DNA of 64,000 nt from Streptomyces olindensis (lineage in GTDB: Bacteria; Actinomycetota; Actinomycetes; Streptomycetales; Streptomycetaceae). Positions 36,642 through 45,284 of the stretch are shown here, piece by piece (within the stretch, counting starts at the first letter, position 1; each line of letters starts with the position of its first letter). The notes under the pieces were generated by a model. That model searched no databases. It had not been told where the DNA came from and saw only the letters and a list, made by a program, of their open reading frames with translations. The DNA lies in contig JJOH01000024.1 in NCBI GenBank assembly GCA_000696115.1, positions 1 through 64,000 on the forward strand. The letters are read 5' to 3'. Position numbers and translations under genes: made by a program.

Positions 36642-37580
36642 CTACGCATACGTCGGCAGGGAGCGGAACCACCGGACGGTCTCCGACAGTCCCTGTTCCA
36701 GCGGAACCGCCGCGAGACCCGTGAACAGACTACGCAGCGCGCTGTCGTCGGCCTGGGAATCACGCACGTCGCCGCGGCGGGGTGCCTCGTGGCGGATCTC
36801 GATCGCCAGTTCCAGCGTCTTGGCCAGGTGATGCGCCAGTTCCAGAACGCTGACCCGGGTGCCGAAGGCCAGGTTGACCGGGTTCGCGTACGTGACCCTG
36901 CGCAGGACCGCGTCGGCGAGCACCCGCACGACCGTACCGACGTAGGTGAAGTCGCGGGTCTGATGGCCGTCGCCGAAGACCGTCAGCGGTTCTCCTCGCA
37001 GCGCCGCGTCGACGAAGGACGGAACGACCGCCGCGTAGGCGTGTCCGGCGGGCTGCAGCGGGCCGTAGACGTTGAAGAAGCGGAACACAAGGGCAGGAAG
37101 GCCGAAGGCCGACTGGTGCGCGAGCACATAGGACTCGGTTGCGACCTTGCTGGCAGCGTAGGGGCTCAGCGGGCGGGTCGGCAGGCCCTCGTGCTTGGGC
37201 AGGTCGGAGACCGAGCCATACACCGATGACGACGATGCGGCGACCAGGTGGGTGTGCCTGCGGCGGCACGCTTCGAGTACGCGCATGGTTCCGGTGGCGT
37301 TGACTTCATGGCTGGCCAAGGGATCCGCCAGGGAGCGCGGCACGGACGGTCGCGCGGCCAGGTGGACCACGGCGTCGGCCCCGGCGACCACATCGTCGAG
37401 CAGGTCGCGGTCGAGGATGCTGCCCTCGACCAGTTCCGCGTTCGTGCCCGCGAGGTTGACCGCTGCCCCGGTGCTCAAGTCGTCCAGAGCGACGACCTTG
37501 CCGATGGAAGGGCGGGAGGTCAGCTCGCGGCACAGGTTCGCTCCGATGAACCCGGCTCCTCCGGTCACCACAACGTTCAA
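36642..37580 (-). CDS. NAD-dependent nucleotide-sugar epimerase (GalE-like extended SDR)
   Basis: 312 residues from the TTG at 37580, whose last bases overlap the stop of the glycosyltransferase upstream (TTGA), behind GAAAGGTG. NVVVTGGAGFIGANL (NAD), ASSSSVYG, and YAASK (Tyr141, Lys145), FRFFNVYGP, then FGDGHQTRDFTYV, which is the UDP-glucose/UDP-uronate 4-epimerase type C-terminal block. Probably makes a UDP-galactose or UDP-galacturonate-like donor. Confidence 0.87.
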   Translation of the reverse strand: MNVVVTGGAGFIGANLCRELTSRPSIGKVVALDDLSTGAAVNLAGTNAELVEGSILDRDLLDDVVAGADAVVHLAARPSVPRSLADPLASHEVNATGTMRVLEACRRRHTHLVAASSSSVYGSVSDLPKHEGLPTRPLSPYAASKVATESYVLAHQSAFGLPALVFRFFNVYGPLQPAGHAYAAVVPSFVDAALRGEPLTVFGDGHQTRDFTYVGTVVRVLADAVLRRVTYANPVNLAFGTRVSVLELAHHLAKTLELAIEIRHEAPRRGDVRDSQADDSALRSLFTGLAAVPLEQGLSETVRWFRSLPTYA

Positions 37581-38785
37581 CGGTTCGCACCTTTCGGTAG
37601 GGGGGCCGGCCACCAGCCACGCGCGACGGCGATGGAGGCGTAGAGATCGTGGGTGTCCCGCACCAGGCGCTCGGCCCCGAACTGCTGTGCTGCCCAGGCG
37701 CGGGCCTGCTCCCCCATCCGACGACGGAGCTCCTCGTCGCGGAGAAGCCCGACGGTGTGGTGGGTGAGCTCATCGGCGTCGAGGCCGGCCAGCAGCCCGG
37801 TCGTCCCGTCCCGGACCACCTCTGCCACGCTGCCCACGTTCGTGGCCACGCTCGGCACCCCGGACATTGCGGCCTCGATGAGGCTGACCGGCATGCCCTC
37901 GTTGTCCGAGGTGAGCAGCACCACATCCGAGGCGGCGTAGACGGTCTCCACATCGGTGCGCCAGCCCAGCAGATGGAGCGAGTCCCGGAGATCGGCGGCC
38001 GATTCCAGATCGCCGTGCAGGTCTCCGTCCCCGCACACCAGGAATCGGGCGGTCGGCACGGCGCGACGCACCCCGCGGACCACCGCCAGGAACCGGTCGG
38101 GCCGCTTGATCCTGGTCACGCGCCCGACGTACGCCACGACGAGGCTGTCCTCCGGGACGCCGAGCTTCCTGCGTGCCTCCGAGCGCCCGGGAGGTACGGG
38201 CAGTGCGGTGCCGGGGGGCACTACGGCGTACTGCCCGGGCCAGCCAATGCCGGCGGCCAGGAGGTCGTCACGGACGCTGCGCCCCACCGCCACGAGCCGG
38301 TCGGTGACGGCTGCCAGACCGCGCTCGGCCTGGATCACCAGACGGGTTTTCGCCGGCGGGAAATAGCCGTGCAGGAGGTGGCCGTGGAACGTGTGCACAC
38401 GTACCGGCACCCTTGCGAGCACGGCTGCAGCACGTCCGAGTGCTCCCGCCTTGGCGGTGTGCGTGTGCACGATGTGCGGCCGGAACCGGCGCATGGCGGC
38501 GACCAGTGCTGACAGCGCGCGCAGGTCGTCGGCCGGCCGTACGGCGCGGCCCAGCGTGGGAACCCGGCAGACCGGCATGTCCCGGGCCCGATGATCCACA
38601 TAATCGGCCTCGTCCGGGCCGACGAACCCTGCGTACAGGCGTTGGTCGAACACCTCGCTGTCGAGTCTGCGCATCAGCGTGGAGACCTGAAGGGCCGGGC
38701 CGCCCACGTTCATCCGGGCGATGACTCTCATCACCCGGATTCTGGAGGGACCGGCGTCGGTGGTGGGACCTCGGGCAATCACCAT
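37577..38785 (-). CDS. Glycosyltransferase family 4
   Basis: 402 residues. VMRVIARMNVGGPALQVSTLM at the N-terminus, HIVHTHTAKAGALGR, HTFHGHLLHGYF, then VVAYVGRVTRIKRPDRFL, FLVCGDGDL and TSDNEGMPVSLIEAAMSGVPSVATNVGSVAEVV, giving a full GT-B enzyme with the EX7E site. Translationally coupled (overlap of four bases) to the epimerase downstream. Nearby sugar genes suggest it uses one of the UDP-sugars made in the island. Confidence 0.9.
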   Translation of the reverse strand: MVIARGPTTDAGPSRIRVMRVIARMNVGGPALQVSTLMRRLDSEVFDQRLYAGFVGPDEADYVDHRARDMPVCRVPTLGRAVRPADDLRALSALVAAMRRFRPHIVHTHTAKAGALGRAAAVLARVPVRVHTFHGHLLHGYFPPAKTRLVIQAERGLAAVTDRLVAVGRSVRDDLLAAGIGWPGQYAVVPPGTALPVPPGRSEARRKLGVPEDSLVVAYVGRVTRIKRPDRFLAVVRGVRRAVPTARFLVCGDGDLHGDLESAADLRDSLHLLGWRTDVETVYAASDVVLLTSDNEGMPVSLIEAAMSGVPSVATNVGSVAEVVRDGTTGLLAGLDADELTHHTVGLLRDEELRRRMGEQARAWAAQQFGAERLVRDTHDLYASIAVARGWWPAPLPKGANR

Positions 38786-39066
38786 GCAGCCTCACCGCGC
38801 TCCTGGCCAACCGTTGAGTCGGGCACCGATGCATGCCCCCCGACGAGCGCTCATGGTGACCTGAGGGGGCGGAGCGACGACGTCGACGCGCCGCCCGCCG
38901 GATGAGAGCACGCCTATGGCCTACACGTCCGCGTGCCGGTCGACCCGTCATAGACCGTTCCGACGCCAGAATGCCCAAGGCGCCGCTTTCGCCTGCGCCT
39001 TGTCAGATCGCCAGAGACAGACGATCCACGTGTGATGCCTTTGGCACGGATCACGGAAGGGCCCCA

Positions 39067-40434
39067 GTGAGGCGGACCGCAGTCACGACAGTCGCTTTGT
39101 ACGTCGCCGGGTTTGTCGCTTCGGCACTGCTCGTCACTCTGGTCTGCGCGGGGCGGGCCGAAATCGCCATCAGCGTTCTGCTCCCCCCGGCGGTGGTGCT
39201 GTTCATGGTGATCGCCCCGCCCGGACTGCTCGTCCTGATGACCGCCGTCGTGCTGGTCATCAGCCCGACGGCCTGGCCGCACCTCGGCGAGCTGGGCGGA
39301 GCCGACGTATATCTGGGCGATGCTTTCCTCCTGTTGTTCGGCCTGGCAGCGCTGCTGCGAGTCCGTCATCACCGCGGCATGCCTGTCCTGGGAGCGGTCG
39401 CCGCGTTCGTGCTCTACGGGCTGGTTCGCGGCATGCTGGGCAGCGCCACCGAGAGCACCGTGACCTTTCTGCGCATCGTGGAGCCCGTCCTGGCGGGCAC
39501 CGCAGTGGGGCTGCTCCTGCCCCGCGGGTTCGGCCTGTGGCGCACCGCGCGCTGGGCGCTGCTGGGCGTGCTCGCGACGGTGCCCTTCGTCGGGGACACC
39601 CACATCCGCTGGTCAGGGCTGCCCGGCGGACCGAACGAGGTGGCTCTGGTCGCTGCCGTACTCGTGGTCCTCGGCGCCGCGGCCACCAGCAAGTCGGCCC
39701 GATCACTGCTCGTTCTGAGCGGCCTGTGGGGGCTGGTCGGAACACGCGGGATCATCGCATCGGCCGCCGCGCTGACCGGACTGGCCGTGCTCAGCCTGGG
39801 CCGGCGCCTGCGGACTCAGCGCGGCGAAAAGGGCCTGGTCCACCCGCTCACGATCGCCTGCGCGGCGGTCGTTGCTTGTCTCGTGGTTCCGCGGATCCGA
39901 CCCGACCTGGACGTGACCATCTATGTGCACACCACTCAGGCCCAGTCCTTCTGGTCCACCTTCGCATCGACCAACCCCCTGATCGGCGGGGGGTGGTCGG
40001 AGGGGGACAGCCAGGCGCTGGTGGACGCCTACCGGCGGACGGATCTGCTGGGTTTGCACAACGTGTACCTGGACATCGCTGTCTTCCTGGGTGTTGTCGG
40101 ACTGGGGCTTTTCCTCCTCGTGTTGTGGTGTGCATGGCGCTCCAGCGACCGGCTCACCCGTGCCGTGCTTGTCACGGTGGCGGTCTGGTTCAACACCACG
40201 GGCGCCTTTCCGGGCGTGGGCTGGGGGCTCCTCGGCCTGGTGGTGGCGGCCTGTGTCAGGTCAGCCGCCACCCCGGACGGCGTCGCTCCGGTGATGGTCA
40301 CCGACCCGGCCGCGTCGGTTCGCATGAAAGGACCTGCGCCGGCGTATCGGTCGAGGTCGGCCACCGAGACTCCGGGCGGGGTGCGTCAACTCGAGAGACA
40401 ACCGGTCCTCCGTCGCATGGGACCCGGGGCGTGA
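39067..40434 (+). CDS. Wzy-like O-antigen polymerase / ligase family membrane protein
   Basis: 455 residues from the GTG at 39067 (GGAAGGGCCCC upstream). About ten hydrophobic segments, a YLGDAFLLLFGLAALLRV loop, GDTHIRWSGLPGGPNEVALVAAVLVVLG and a large periplasmic-type loop with FWSTFASTNPLIGGGWSEGDSQALVDAYRR and LLGLHNVYLDIAVFLGVVGLGLFL. GLHNVYLD with a preceding large loop is typical for the Wzy_C (O-antigen ligase) domain. It probably polymerises the flipped repeat units. Confidence 0.82.
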   Translation: MRRTAVTTVALYVAGFVASALLVTLVCAGRAEIAISVLLPPAVVLFMVIAPPGLLVLMTAVVLVISPTAWPHLGELGGADVYLGDAFLLLFGLAALLRVRHHRGMPVLGAVAAFVLYGLVRGMLGSATESTVTFLRIVEPVLAGTAVGLLLPRGFGLWRTARWALLGVLATVPFVGDTHIRWSGLPGGPNEVALVAAVLVVLGAAATSKSARSLLVLSGLWGLVGTRGIIASAAALTGLAVLSLGRRLRTQRGEKGLVHPLTIACAAVVACLVVPRIRPDLDVTIYVHTTQAQSFWSTFASTNPLIGGGWSEGDSQALVDAYRRTDLLGLHNVYLDIAVFLGVVGLGLFLLVLWCAWRSSDRLTRAVLVTVAVWFNTTGAFPGVGWGLLGLVVAACVRSAATPDGVAPVMVTDPAASVRMKGPAPAYRSRSATETPGGVRQLERQPVLRRMGPGA

Positions 40435-40536
40435 TCCGGCAGCCCCTGGAATCCGCCGTGACGTGCCCGTACGCCGTTGGGGTGCATCGACTTTCCACAG
40501 CGGCTCGTCGGCGTCGTCGCGCTTCCTGGCAGTGTG

Positions 40537-41082
40537 ATGCTGAGGCGAACGCCGCGAGCCCGGGGGCCTCGGATGCACAGCACAGATCGACATGCTGCCA
40601 GTCGGCGGCCCGCCAGGGAACTGCATCGCCTTGGCGATGTGATGGACGAACTGCTCGTGCCGCTCGTCGGGTTGGAACAGCGCGTGCACCAAGCGAGCAG
40701 CTACTACGACGATGAGCCGTGGCAGGCCGAGAACTTCTCCCTGGACCTGCCCGGAAAACGGGAGCTGAGTCTAGTCGCGACGGTGGCCGGGGAACCGGTC
40801 GGATTCCTGATCGCCTCCCGACGTCCTGAAGGCGTGCACATTCACCGCGTGGCCGTCGCCCCATGCCACCGGGGCGGCGGTATCGCTTCCGGGCTGCTCG
40901 GCCGGCTCCTGGCGCAGGCTCCCGGCCTCGTCACCCTCGTCTGTGACCCGCGCAACCGATCGGCGCTCGCTCTCTACGCACGTGCGGGGTTCCGTGTCAC
41001 CAGCACCACGCCAGAAGGCAAGTTGTTCTTGGCGACCGGCACCGCACTCCGTCGGTGGTCGTTTCGCGAGAGGAAGACATGA
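40537..41082 (+). CDS. GNAT N-acetyltransferase
   Basis: 181 residues from the ATG at 40537; ATG 40642 (MDELLVPL) is also possible and closer to the domain. GNAT core: VAGEPVGFLIASR, VHIHRVAVAPCHRGGGIASGLLGRLLA (acetyl-CoA loop of Q/RxxGxG/A type, here HRGGGI) and NRSALALYARAGF. Stop overlaps the PIG-L start (ATGA). The operon context suggests it acylates an amine on a sugar, but small molecules or proteins are alternatives. Confidence 0.8.
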   Translation: MLRRTPRARGPRMHSTDRHAASRRPARELHRLGDVMDELLVPLVGLEQRVHQASSYYDDEPWQAENFSLDLPGKRELSLVATVAGEPVGFLIASRRPEGVHIHRVAVAPCHRGGGIASGLLGRLLAQAPGLVTLVCDPRNRSALALYARAGFRVTSTTPEGKLFLATGTALRRWSFRERKT

Positions 41083-41750
41083 TGTTCTGCAGCAACCCGA
41101 TGTTCGAACGCAGCCTGTTCGTGGGGGCTCATCTCGACGATATCGAACTGGCGGCTGGAGGCACGGCCGCCCGCCTCGTCGCGGCGGGAGCACAGGTGCG
41201 CTTTCTCGTGATGAGCCCATCGGACTACACCAGCTATGACGGAAGCCATTTCCGCGACGCCGATGTGGCAGTGGCGGAGGGTCGGGAAGCCGCCGCGACA
41301 CTCGGGGTCAAGGAGATCGATGTCCTGTCGTTTCCCGCCAAGGACGTGGAGAACCACTCGACCGTCGTGGAATCGATCAACAAAGTCGTCGACGAGTTCC
41401 GGCCTACGATGGTCTTCACGCACTGGCCGTTCGACACCCACCGGTCTCACGCCAACACCGCACTGGCCACCATCGCGGCGAGCCGGTACTACAACTCCGT
41501 CGTCATGTACGAGCCCATCACTCCGTCAGGACGCAGTTACGTCGGCTTCCGCCCGCAGCTCTACATCAACATCGACGACACCATCGAGAACAAGCTGCAG
41601 GCTCTACGCCAGCACAAGTCGGAGTACGCCAAGTACGGCGAGCAGTGGATCGAGGGCGTCGAGGCTCGCTCCCGGTACCGCGGCTACGAGATGCGTGCCC
41701 GGTACGGAGAGGCGTTCGAGGTGTCGCGGCTGGAAGGCGCGCTCGTATGA
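41079..41750 (+). CDS. PIG-L (LmbE) family zinc deacetylase
   Basis: 223 residues from the ATG at 41079. FVGAHLDDIELAAGGTAARL is the zinc-binding AHPDDE motif in a slightly changed form (AHLDD), with HRSH near residue 123 carrying the third metal ligand. Family members remove N-acetyl from GlcNAc-containing substrates (PIG-L, MshB, BtrD). Overlaps both neighbours by four bases (ATGA), so co-translated with the GNAT and WbqC genes. A de-acetylation step followed by new acylation would fit. Confidence 0.9.
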   Translation: MMFCSNPMFERSLFVGAHLDDIELAAGGTAARLVAAGAQVRFLVMSPSDYTSYDGSHFRDADVAVAEGREAAATLGVKEIDVLSFPAKDVENHSTVVESINKVVDEFRPTMVFTHWPFDTHRSHANTALATIAASRYYNSVVMYEPITPSGRSYVGFRPQLYINIDDTIENKLQALRQHKSEYAKYGEQWIEGVEARSRYRGYEMRARYGEAFEVSRLEGALV

Positions 41751-42445
41751 GGGTCACCATCCACCAGCCCGAGCACCTGCCGTGGCTCGGTCTCCTGGCC
41801 AAGGTCGCCGCGTCGGATCTGTGGATCATCCTCGACTCGGTGCCATACCGGAAGAACTACTTCCAGAACCGCAACCGGGTCCTGGTGAACGGACAGCCCA
41901 CGTGGCTGACCGTGCCGGTGACCGCGCCGTTCGGCACTCTGATCCGTGACGTGCGGATGTGCGAGGTGCCCTCCTGGCGTCGGCGCTACCGTGGACGCCT
42001 GATCCAGGCGGTGTCCGGAACCCGTTCGGCGGACCGGGTCGGGGACCTGCTGTCGGTGATCGATGCGGCACCGCCTGGCGGCTTGCTGGCCGACCTCAAT
42101 CTCGACCTCGCCGACTACCTGCTGTCGCAGTTCGACGTAAAGGCCCCGATGGTGCGCTCCTCCGAGCTCCACGCCACAGGAACCAAGTCCGAACTGATCG
42201 TCAACCTGTGCCGGGCGGTAGGCGCCGACGAATACCTCGCTGGCCCCTCAGGACGCGACTACCTCGACCTCGACGTATTCGCCGAACACGGGGTGACGGT
42301 CCGGTTCTTCGACTTCGACCACCCGACGTACGCTCAAGGAGGCGACCCCTTCGTACCGTGCCTGTCGGCCTTCGACGCCTGGTCGCGGCTCACCCCCGCG
42401 GAGCTGCCGCCGCTGCTGTCCGGCTACCGGCTCAGGGACGTCTGA
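41747..42445 (+). CDS. WbqC-like family protein
   Basis: 232 residues. MRVTIHQPEHLPWLGLLAKVAASDLWIILDSVPYRKNYFQNRN is the N-terminal signature of WbqC (IHQPxYLPWLG, FxDxVxYxKxxFxxRN), and ATGTKSELIVNLCRAVGADEYLAGPSGRDYLD is the second block. WbqC-like proteins occur in O-antigen loci and are linked to aminoacyl or acyl transfer onto amino sugars, but the chemistry is not firmly established. Coupled to the PIG-L gene (ATGA) and to the glycosyltransferase downstream (TGATG). Confidence 0.9.
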   Translation: MRVTIHQPEHLPWLGLLAKVAASDLWIILDSVPYRKNYFQNRNRVLVNGQPTWLTVPVTAPFGTLIRDVRMCEVPSWRRRYRGRLIQAVSGTRSADRVGDLLSVIDAAPPGGLLADLNLDLADYLLSQFDVKAPMVRSSELHATGTKSELIVNLCRAVGADEYLAGPSGRDYLDLDVFAEHGVTVRFFDFDHPTYAQGGDPFVPCLSAFDAWSRLTPAELPPLLSGYRLRDV

Positions 42446-43605
42446 TGGCGACCCACTCCACCCGCGTGGAAGGGCAGCACATCACCGTCGTGACCATTTC
42501 GGGCCACCGGCAGCCGGGCTTGGAGGACTCCGCCGACTTCCGGTCGTGGGACGCGCTGGCCGACCGGCTCGGTCACGCCTGGTGCATCTGGGCGGGCCCG
42601 CACCTGGAGTGCGACCGCGGTTCGATGCACGTGGTACGGCGACCGCGCCGCCCGGGGCCGCAGTCCCTGTTCTGGGTCGCCGGATCGGTCCGTCTCGGGG
42701 TGCGCTTCGCGCGGGCGGCCGTACGCCGGGGCGAGACCGTCGTCCTCAACGGGGCGGAGCCCTGGGGCTGGCTGGCGGCTTGGACGGTGTCACTGGTTGT
42801 CAGGCGCCCCTGGCTCATGGACGTCCACGGCGACTATCTCGGCCTGCCGGTCGCCTCTCTCGGCCGCTGGCGGAAAGCTGTCCTGGAGCGGGCCGTCCTC
42901 GCGTTCGCGCGCCGGGCCACCGAGTGCAGAGTGGTAGCCCAGTCGATGGCCGACGCGTTGTCGCAGCGCGGCGTCCCGTCCGCTCTTGTTCCGCCGCGGC
43001 TCCAGCCGGTCTGGGAGGATCCGCCGGTGCGCACCCGTCCGCCGCTGGCCGGCCCCGGTCTGTCCCTCCTCGCCATTGGCAGGCTCGTGCCGTCCAAGGG
43101 ATACGACATCCTCCTGACGGCGCTGGCCACGCTGGTCGAGAAGGTTCCGACGGCCCGGCTGCGTATCGTCGGTGACGGTCCCGAGAAGGCAAGGCTCGTG
43201 GCCCTTGCCGAACGGCTCGGCCTGGCGGACAGGGTCACGTTCCTCGGGACGCGCGGCATCGACGACGTGCGGAAGGAGTACGCGCGTGCCGACCTCTTCG
43301 TCATCTCGTCGAGGGACGAAGGGCTGCCTAGAACCCTGCTGGAAGCGGCGTCCGCGGCCGTCCCCGTCGTGGCGACCCGTGTCGGGGGCATTCCGGCTGC
43401 CGTGTCCGGCTGGCCTGGCGTCGCACTGGTCCCGCCCGACGCCGGGGCGCTCGCCGAGGGTCTGCTCCGTGTGGCGGCGTCCCCACCCCGGCCGGAGGAC
43501 CTGGCCGCCGTACGCCGGAAAGTTCTCGCCGTCCATTCCTTCTCCACCAACCTGGAGGCGCTCGGACGCCTCTATCGCCATGTCACGGCCCGGACTCCGG
43601 CGTAG
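42445..43605 (+). CDS. Glycosyltransferase family 4
   Basis: 386 residues. N-terminal part ITVVTISGHRQPGLEDSADFRSWDAL, then WLMDVHGDYLGLPVASLG; GT-B nucleotide half: SLLAIGRLVPSKGYDILL, RLRIVGDGPEKARLV, FLGTRGIDDVRKEYARADLFVISSRDEGLPRTLLEAASAAVPVVATRVGG with an EX7E site. Fourth gene of the GNAT-PIG-L-WbqC operon, so it probably transfers, or acts next to, the modified amino sugar. It converges with the acyltransferase gene, with a 23-bp overlap. Confidence 0.88.
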   Translation: MATHSTRVEGQHITVVTISGHRQPGLEDSADFRSWDALADRLGHAWCIWAGPHLECDRGSMHVVRRPRRPGPQSLFWVAGSVRLGVRFARAAVRRGETVVLNGAEPWGWLAAWTVSLVVRRPWLMDVHGDYLGLPVASLGRWRKAVLERAVLAFARRATECRVVAQSMADALSQRGVPSALVPPRLQPVWEDPPVRTRPPLAGPGLSLLAIGRLVPSKGYDILLTALATLVEKVPTARLRIVGDGPEKARLVALAERLGLADRVTFLGTRGIDDVRKEYARADLFVISSRDEGLPRTLLEAASAAVPVVATRVGGIPAAVSGWPGVALVPPDAGALAEGLLRVAASPPRPEDLAAVRRKVLAVHSFSTNLEALGRLYRHVTARTPA

Positions 43606-44137
43606 GGACTGCCGTCCACCGCGATACGCCGCGGCGACGTAGCACGCGCGCTGGGTTGCCCGCCACCATGGCGTACGCGGGGACGTCGCGCGTGACGACC
43701 GACCCCGCCCCGATCACGCTGCCCGATCCGACGGTCACACCGTCCAGCAGGATCGAGCGTGCCCCGATCCACGCGTCGTCCTCGACGACGACGCCTCGGG
43801 CCGTGATCGGCTGGCAGCGAATGGGGAGGGTCAGATCGTCGACCCCGTGATTGAAGGCGACGATGACGACGCCCGTCGCGATGCGGCACCCGTCCCCCAC
43901 AGTGATCCCGCCGGCGCCGTAGAGAACGACATAGTTGTTCAGTGAGCAATCGCTGCCGATTGTGATGGAGCCGCCCTGCGGGACCAGTTCCACGTGGCGG
44001 CCGACGAGAGTCCGCTCCCCGATGGCGATGCGGTCATGTTCCTGGAGCACTGCCCGCGGAGAGACGTAGGCACCGGTTCCGATGCGCGCGCCGCGCAGCC
44101 GAGGGGGAATGTTGGCGCATGCCCGTAGCCACCTCAC
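43583..44137 (-). CDS. Left-handed beta-helix acyltransferase (hexapeptide repeat)
   Basis: 184 residues. Hexapeptide pattern throughout: IGTGAYVSPRAVL, IAIGERTLVGRHVEL, ITIGSDCSLNNYVVLY, ITVGDGCRIATGVVIVAFNHG, VVVEDDAWIGARSILLDGVTVGSGSVIGAGSVVTRDVPAYAMVAGNPA, the last being the xenobiotic/maltose acetyltransferase C-terminal block. The His of AFNHG is the likely catalytic base. Probably O-acetylates the polysaccharide or a precursor. It lies 51 bp after the FkbM gene on the same strand. Confidence 0.88.
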   Translation of the reverse strand: MRWLRACANIPPRLRGARIGTGAYVSPRAVLQEHDRIAIGERTLVGRHVELVPQGGSITIGSDCSLNNYVVLYGAGGITVGDGCRIATGVVIVAFNHGVDDLTLPIRCQPITARGVVVEDDAWIGARSILLDGVTVGSGSVIGAGSVVTRDVPAYAMVAGNPARVLRRRGVSRWTAVPTPESGP

Positions 44138-44188
44138 GGCACCAACCCCTTATGAAACGCCACCAGCCTGCTGGTTCCTTCGACGGCC

Positions 44189-45010
44189 TCAGCCGCGGTG
44201 CGCCCTGGCCCGCCTACGTGCCTGAACGCCGACACGTCGTGCGGCCTGCTCGTAGACGGACCTCGGCAGAGCCTTTCGGGCAACGGAGACCGCCCAGACG
44301 TACGGCGGCCGGTGAAGCCCGAGACGGTAGCGCACCGCTGCCGGACCGCTCGTGCTCCGCGGGCTGCTCACCACTGTCAACCACTTCCTCACCGTGCCAC
44401 TGCCACCGGGGCCGGCCAGGGCGTCCGGAGTGACGAAGTGCAGGTTCCGCTCGCGCAGCCGCCGCTCGACGGTCTCCTGCCGGTGGACCTGGCTCGGGAT
44501 CTTCCGCACGTCGAAGTCCACGTAGATGCTCTTCAGCCGCTCGGTCAGGCCGCTGTCGAGCAGGTCCTCGAGTACGTCGCACTCGCTGCCTTCGCAGTTG
44601 AGCTTCAGATAGATCTCGTCGCCGTGACTCGTGTTCGCCGACAGCCAGTCACTGGCCCGCACCAGGGTGATGGTCTCCGCCTGGACGTACGCGGCGCGTT
44701 GCTCCTTGTCGGCGTACACGCTGGCCCCCAGCAGGCCTGTGCCGTACAGGGTCGCCTCTCCGGTCTTACTGGACAGCCCTGCGGGCACGAGCTGCAGTCT
44801 GGTGTCGCGGAAGCCGCGCAGGATGCGTCGGCAGGGCTCGGCCGGCTCGAAGCAATAGATCTTGTCGAAGCCCCATCTGGGGTCCAGGGCGACGTCGAGG
44901 GTCTCGCCGTAGTGACCGCCGACATCGAGGAAGATACGCATGTCCGTCGCTGCTCCTGCTCTCATGCCTCCACCAGTCGGGGCGCGTTCCACGCGTTCCC
45001 CCGTAGTCAT
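44189..45010 (-). CDS. FkbM-family SAM methyltransferase
   Basis: 273 residues from ATG 45010 (GGAGAGTGCTCC upstream); the conserved part begins MRIFLDVGGHYGETLDVAL, the SAM-binding motif, near residue 24. IYCFEPAEPCRRIL, LKLNCEGSECDVLEDLL and VDFDVRKIP match FkbM, a family that O-methylates sugars or polyketides. The C-terminal 60 residues are basic. The shared 44-bp element lies 74 bp upstream. It likely methylates a sugar of the polymer. Confidence 0.85.
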   Translation of the reverse strand: MTTGERVERAPTGGGMRAGAATDMRIFLDVGGHYGETLDVALDPRWGFDKIYCFEPAEPCRRILRGFRDTRLQLVPAGLSSKTGEATLYGTGLLGASVYADKEQRAAYVQAETITLVRASDWLSANTSHGDEIYLKLNCEGSECDVLEDLLDSGLTERLKSIYVDFDVRKIPSQVHRQETVERRLRERNLHFVTPDALAGPGGSGTVRKWLTVVSSPRSTSGPAAVRYRLGLHRPPYVWAVSVARKALPRSVYEQAARRVGVQARRRARAHRG

Positions 45011-45083
45011 GGAGCACTCTCCGTTTCGTCGCGACCCCGCTGCACCGCGCAGTCGTGGGCGATCTTCGCCGAGAAATCAGCCC

Positions 45084-45127
45084 ATTCTTAACGCTGGAGG
45101 CGATATTTCCGGTTCAGACATGCTGGG
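45084..45127 (-). promoter_or_regulatory. Shared upstream element, copy A
   Basis: 44 bp, 74 bp before the FkbM start. On the + strand it begins attctta, then cgatattt and ggttcagacatgctggg. The same element at 49129-49172 keeps 36 of 44 positions with the same length and almost the same distance from its start codon. Read on the minus strand it ends with taagaat, which could be a -10 box, with a conserved tgaaccg block upstream. It may be the promoter plus binding site of a shared activator or ECF sigma factor (inference). Confidence 0.6.
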
Positions 45128-45284
45128 AAGGGGCAATCCGCGCCCGGACGCGGCACTGAAGGCCGCACTCTTCCGGATCCGTCCGTACCGAACCGACTTT
45201 CAGGACCCCGTGTTGAGGCGATAAACCCGATATGAACCGATACGTTATGTGGCGCAGACACTACGTAACCCTGAGGAGGGCGCC

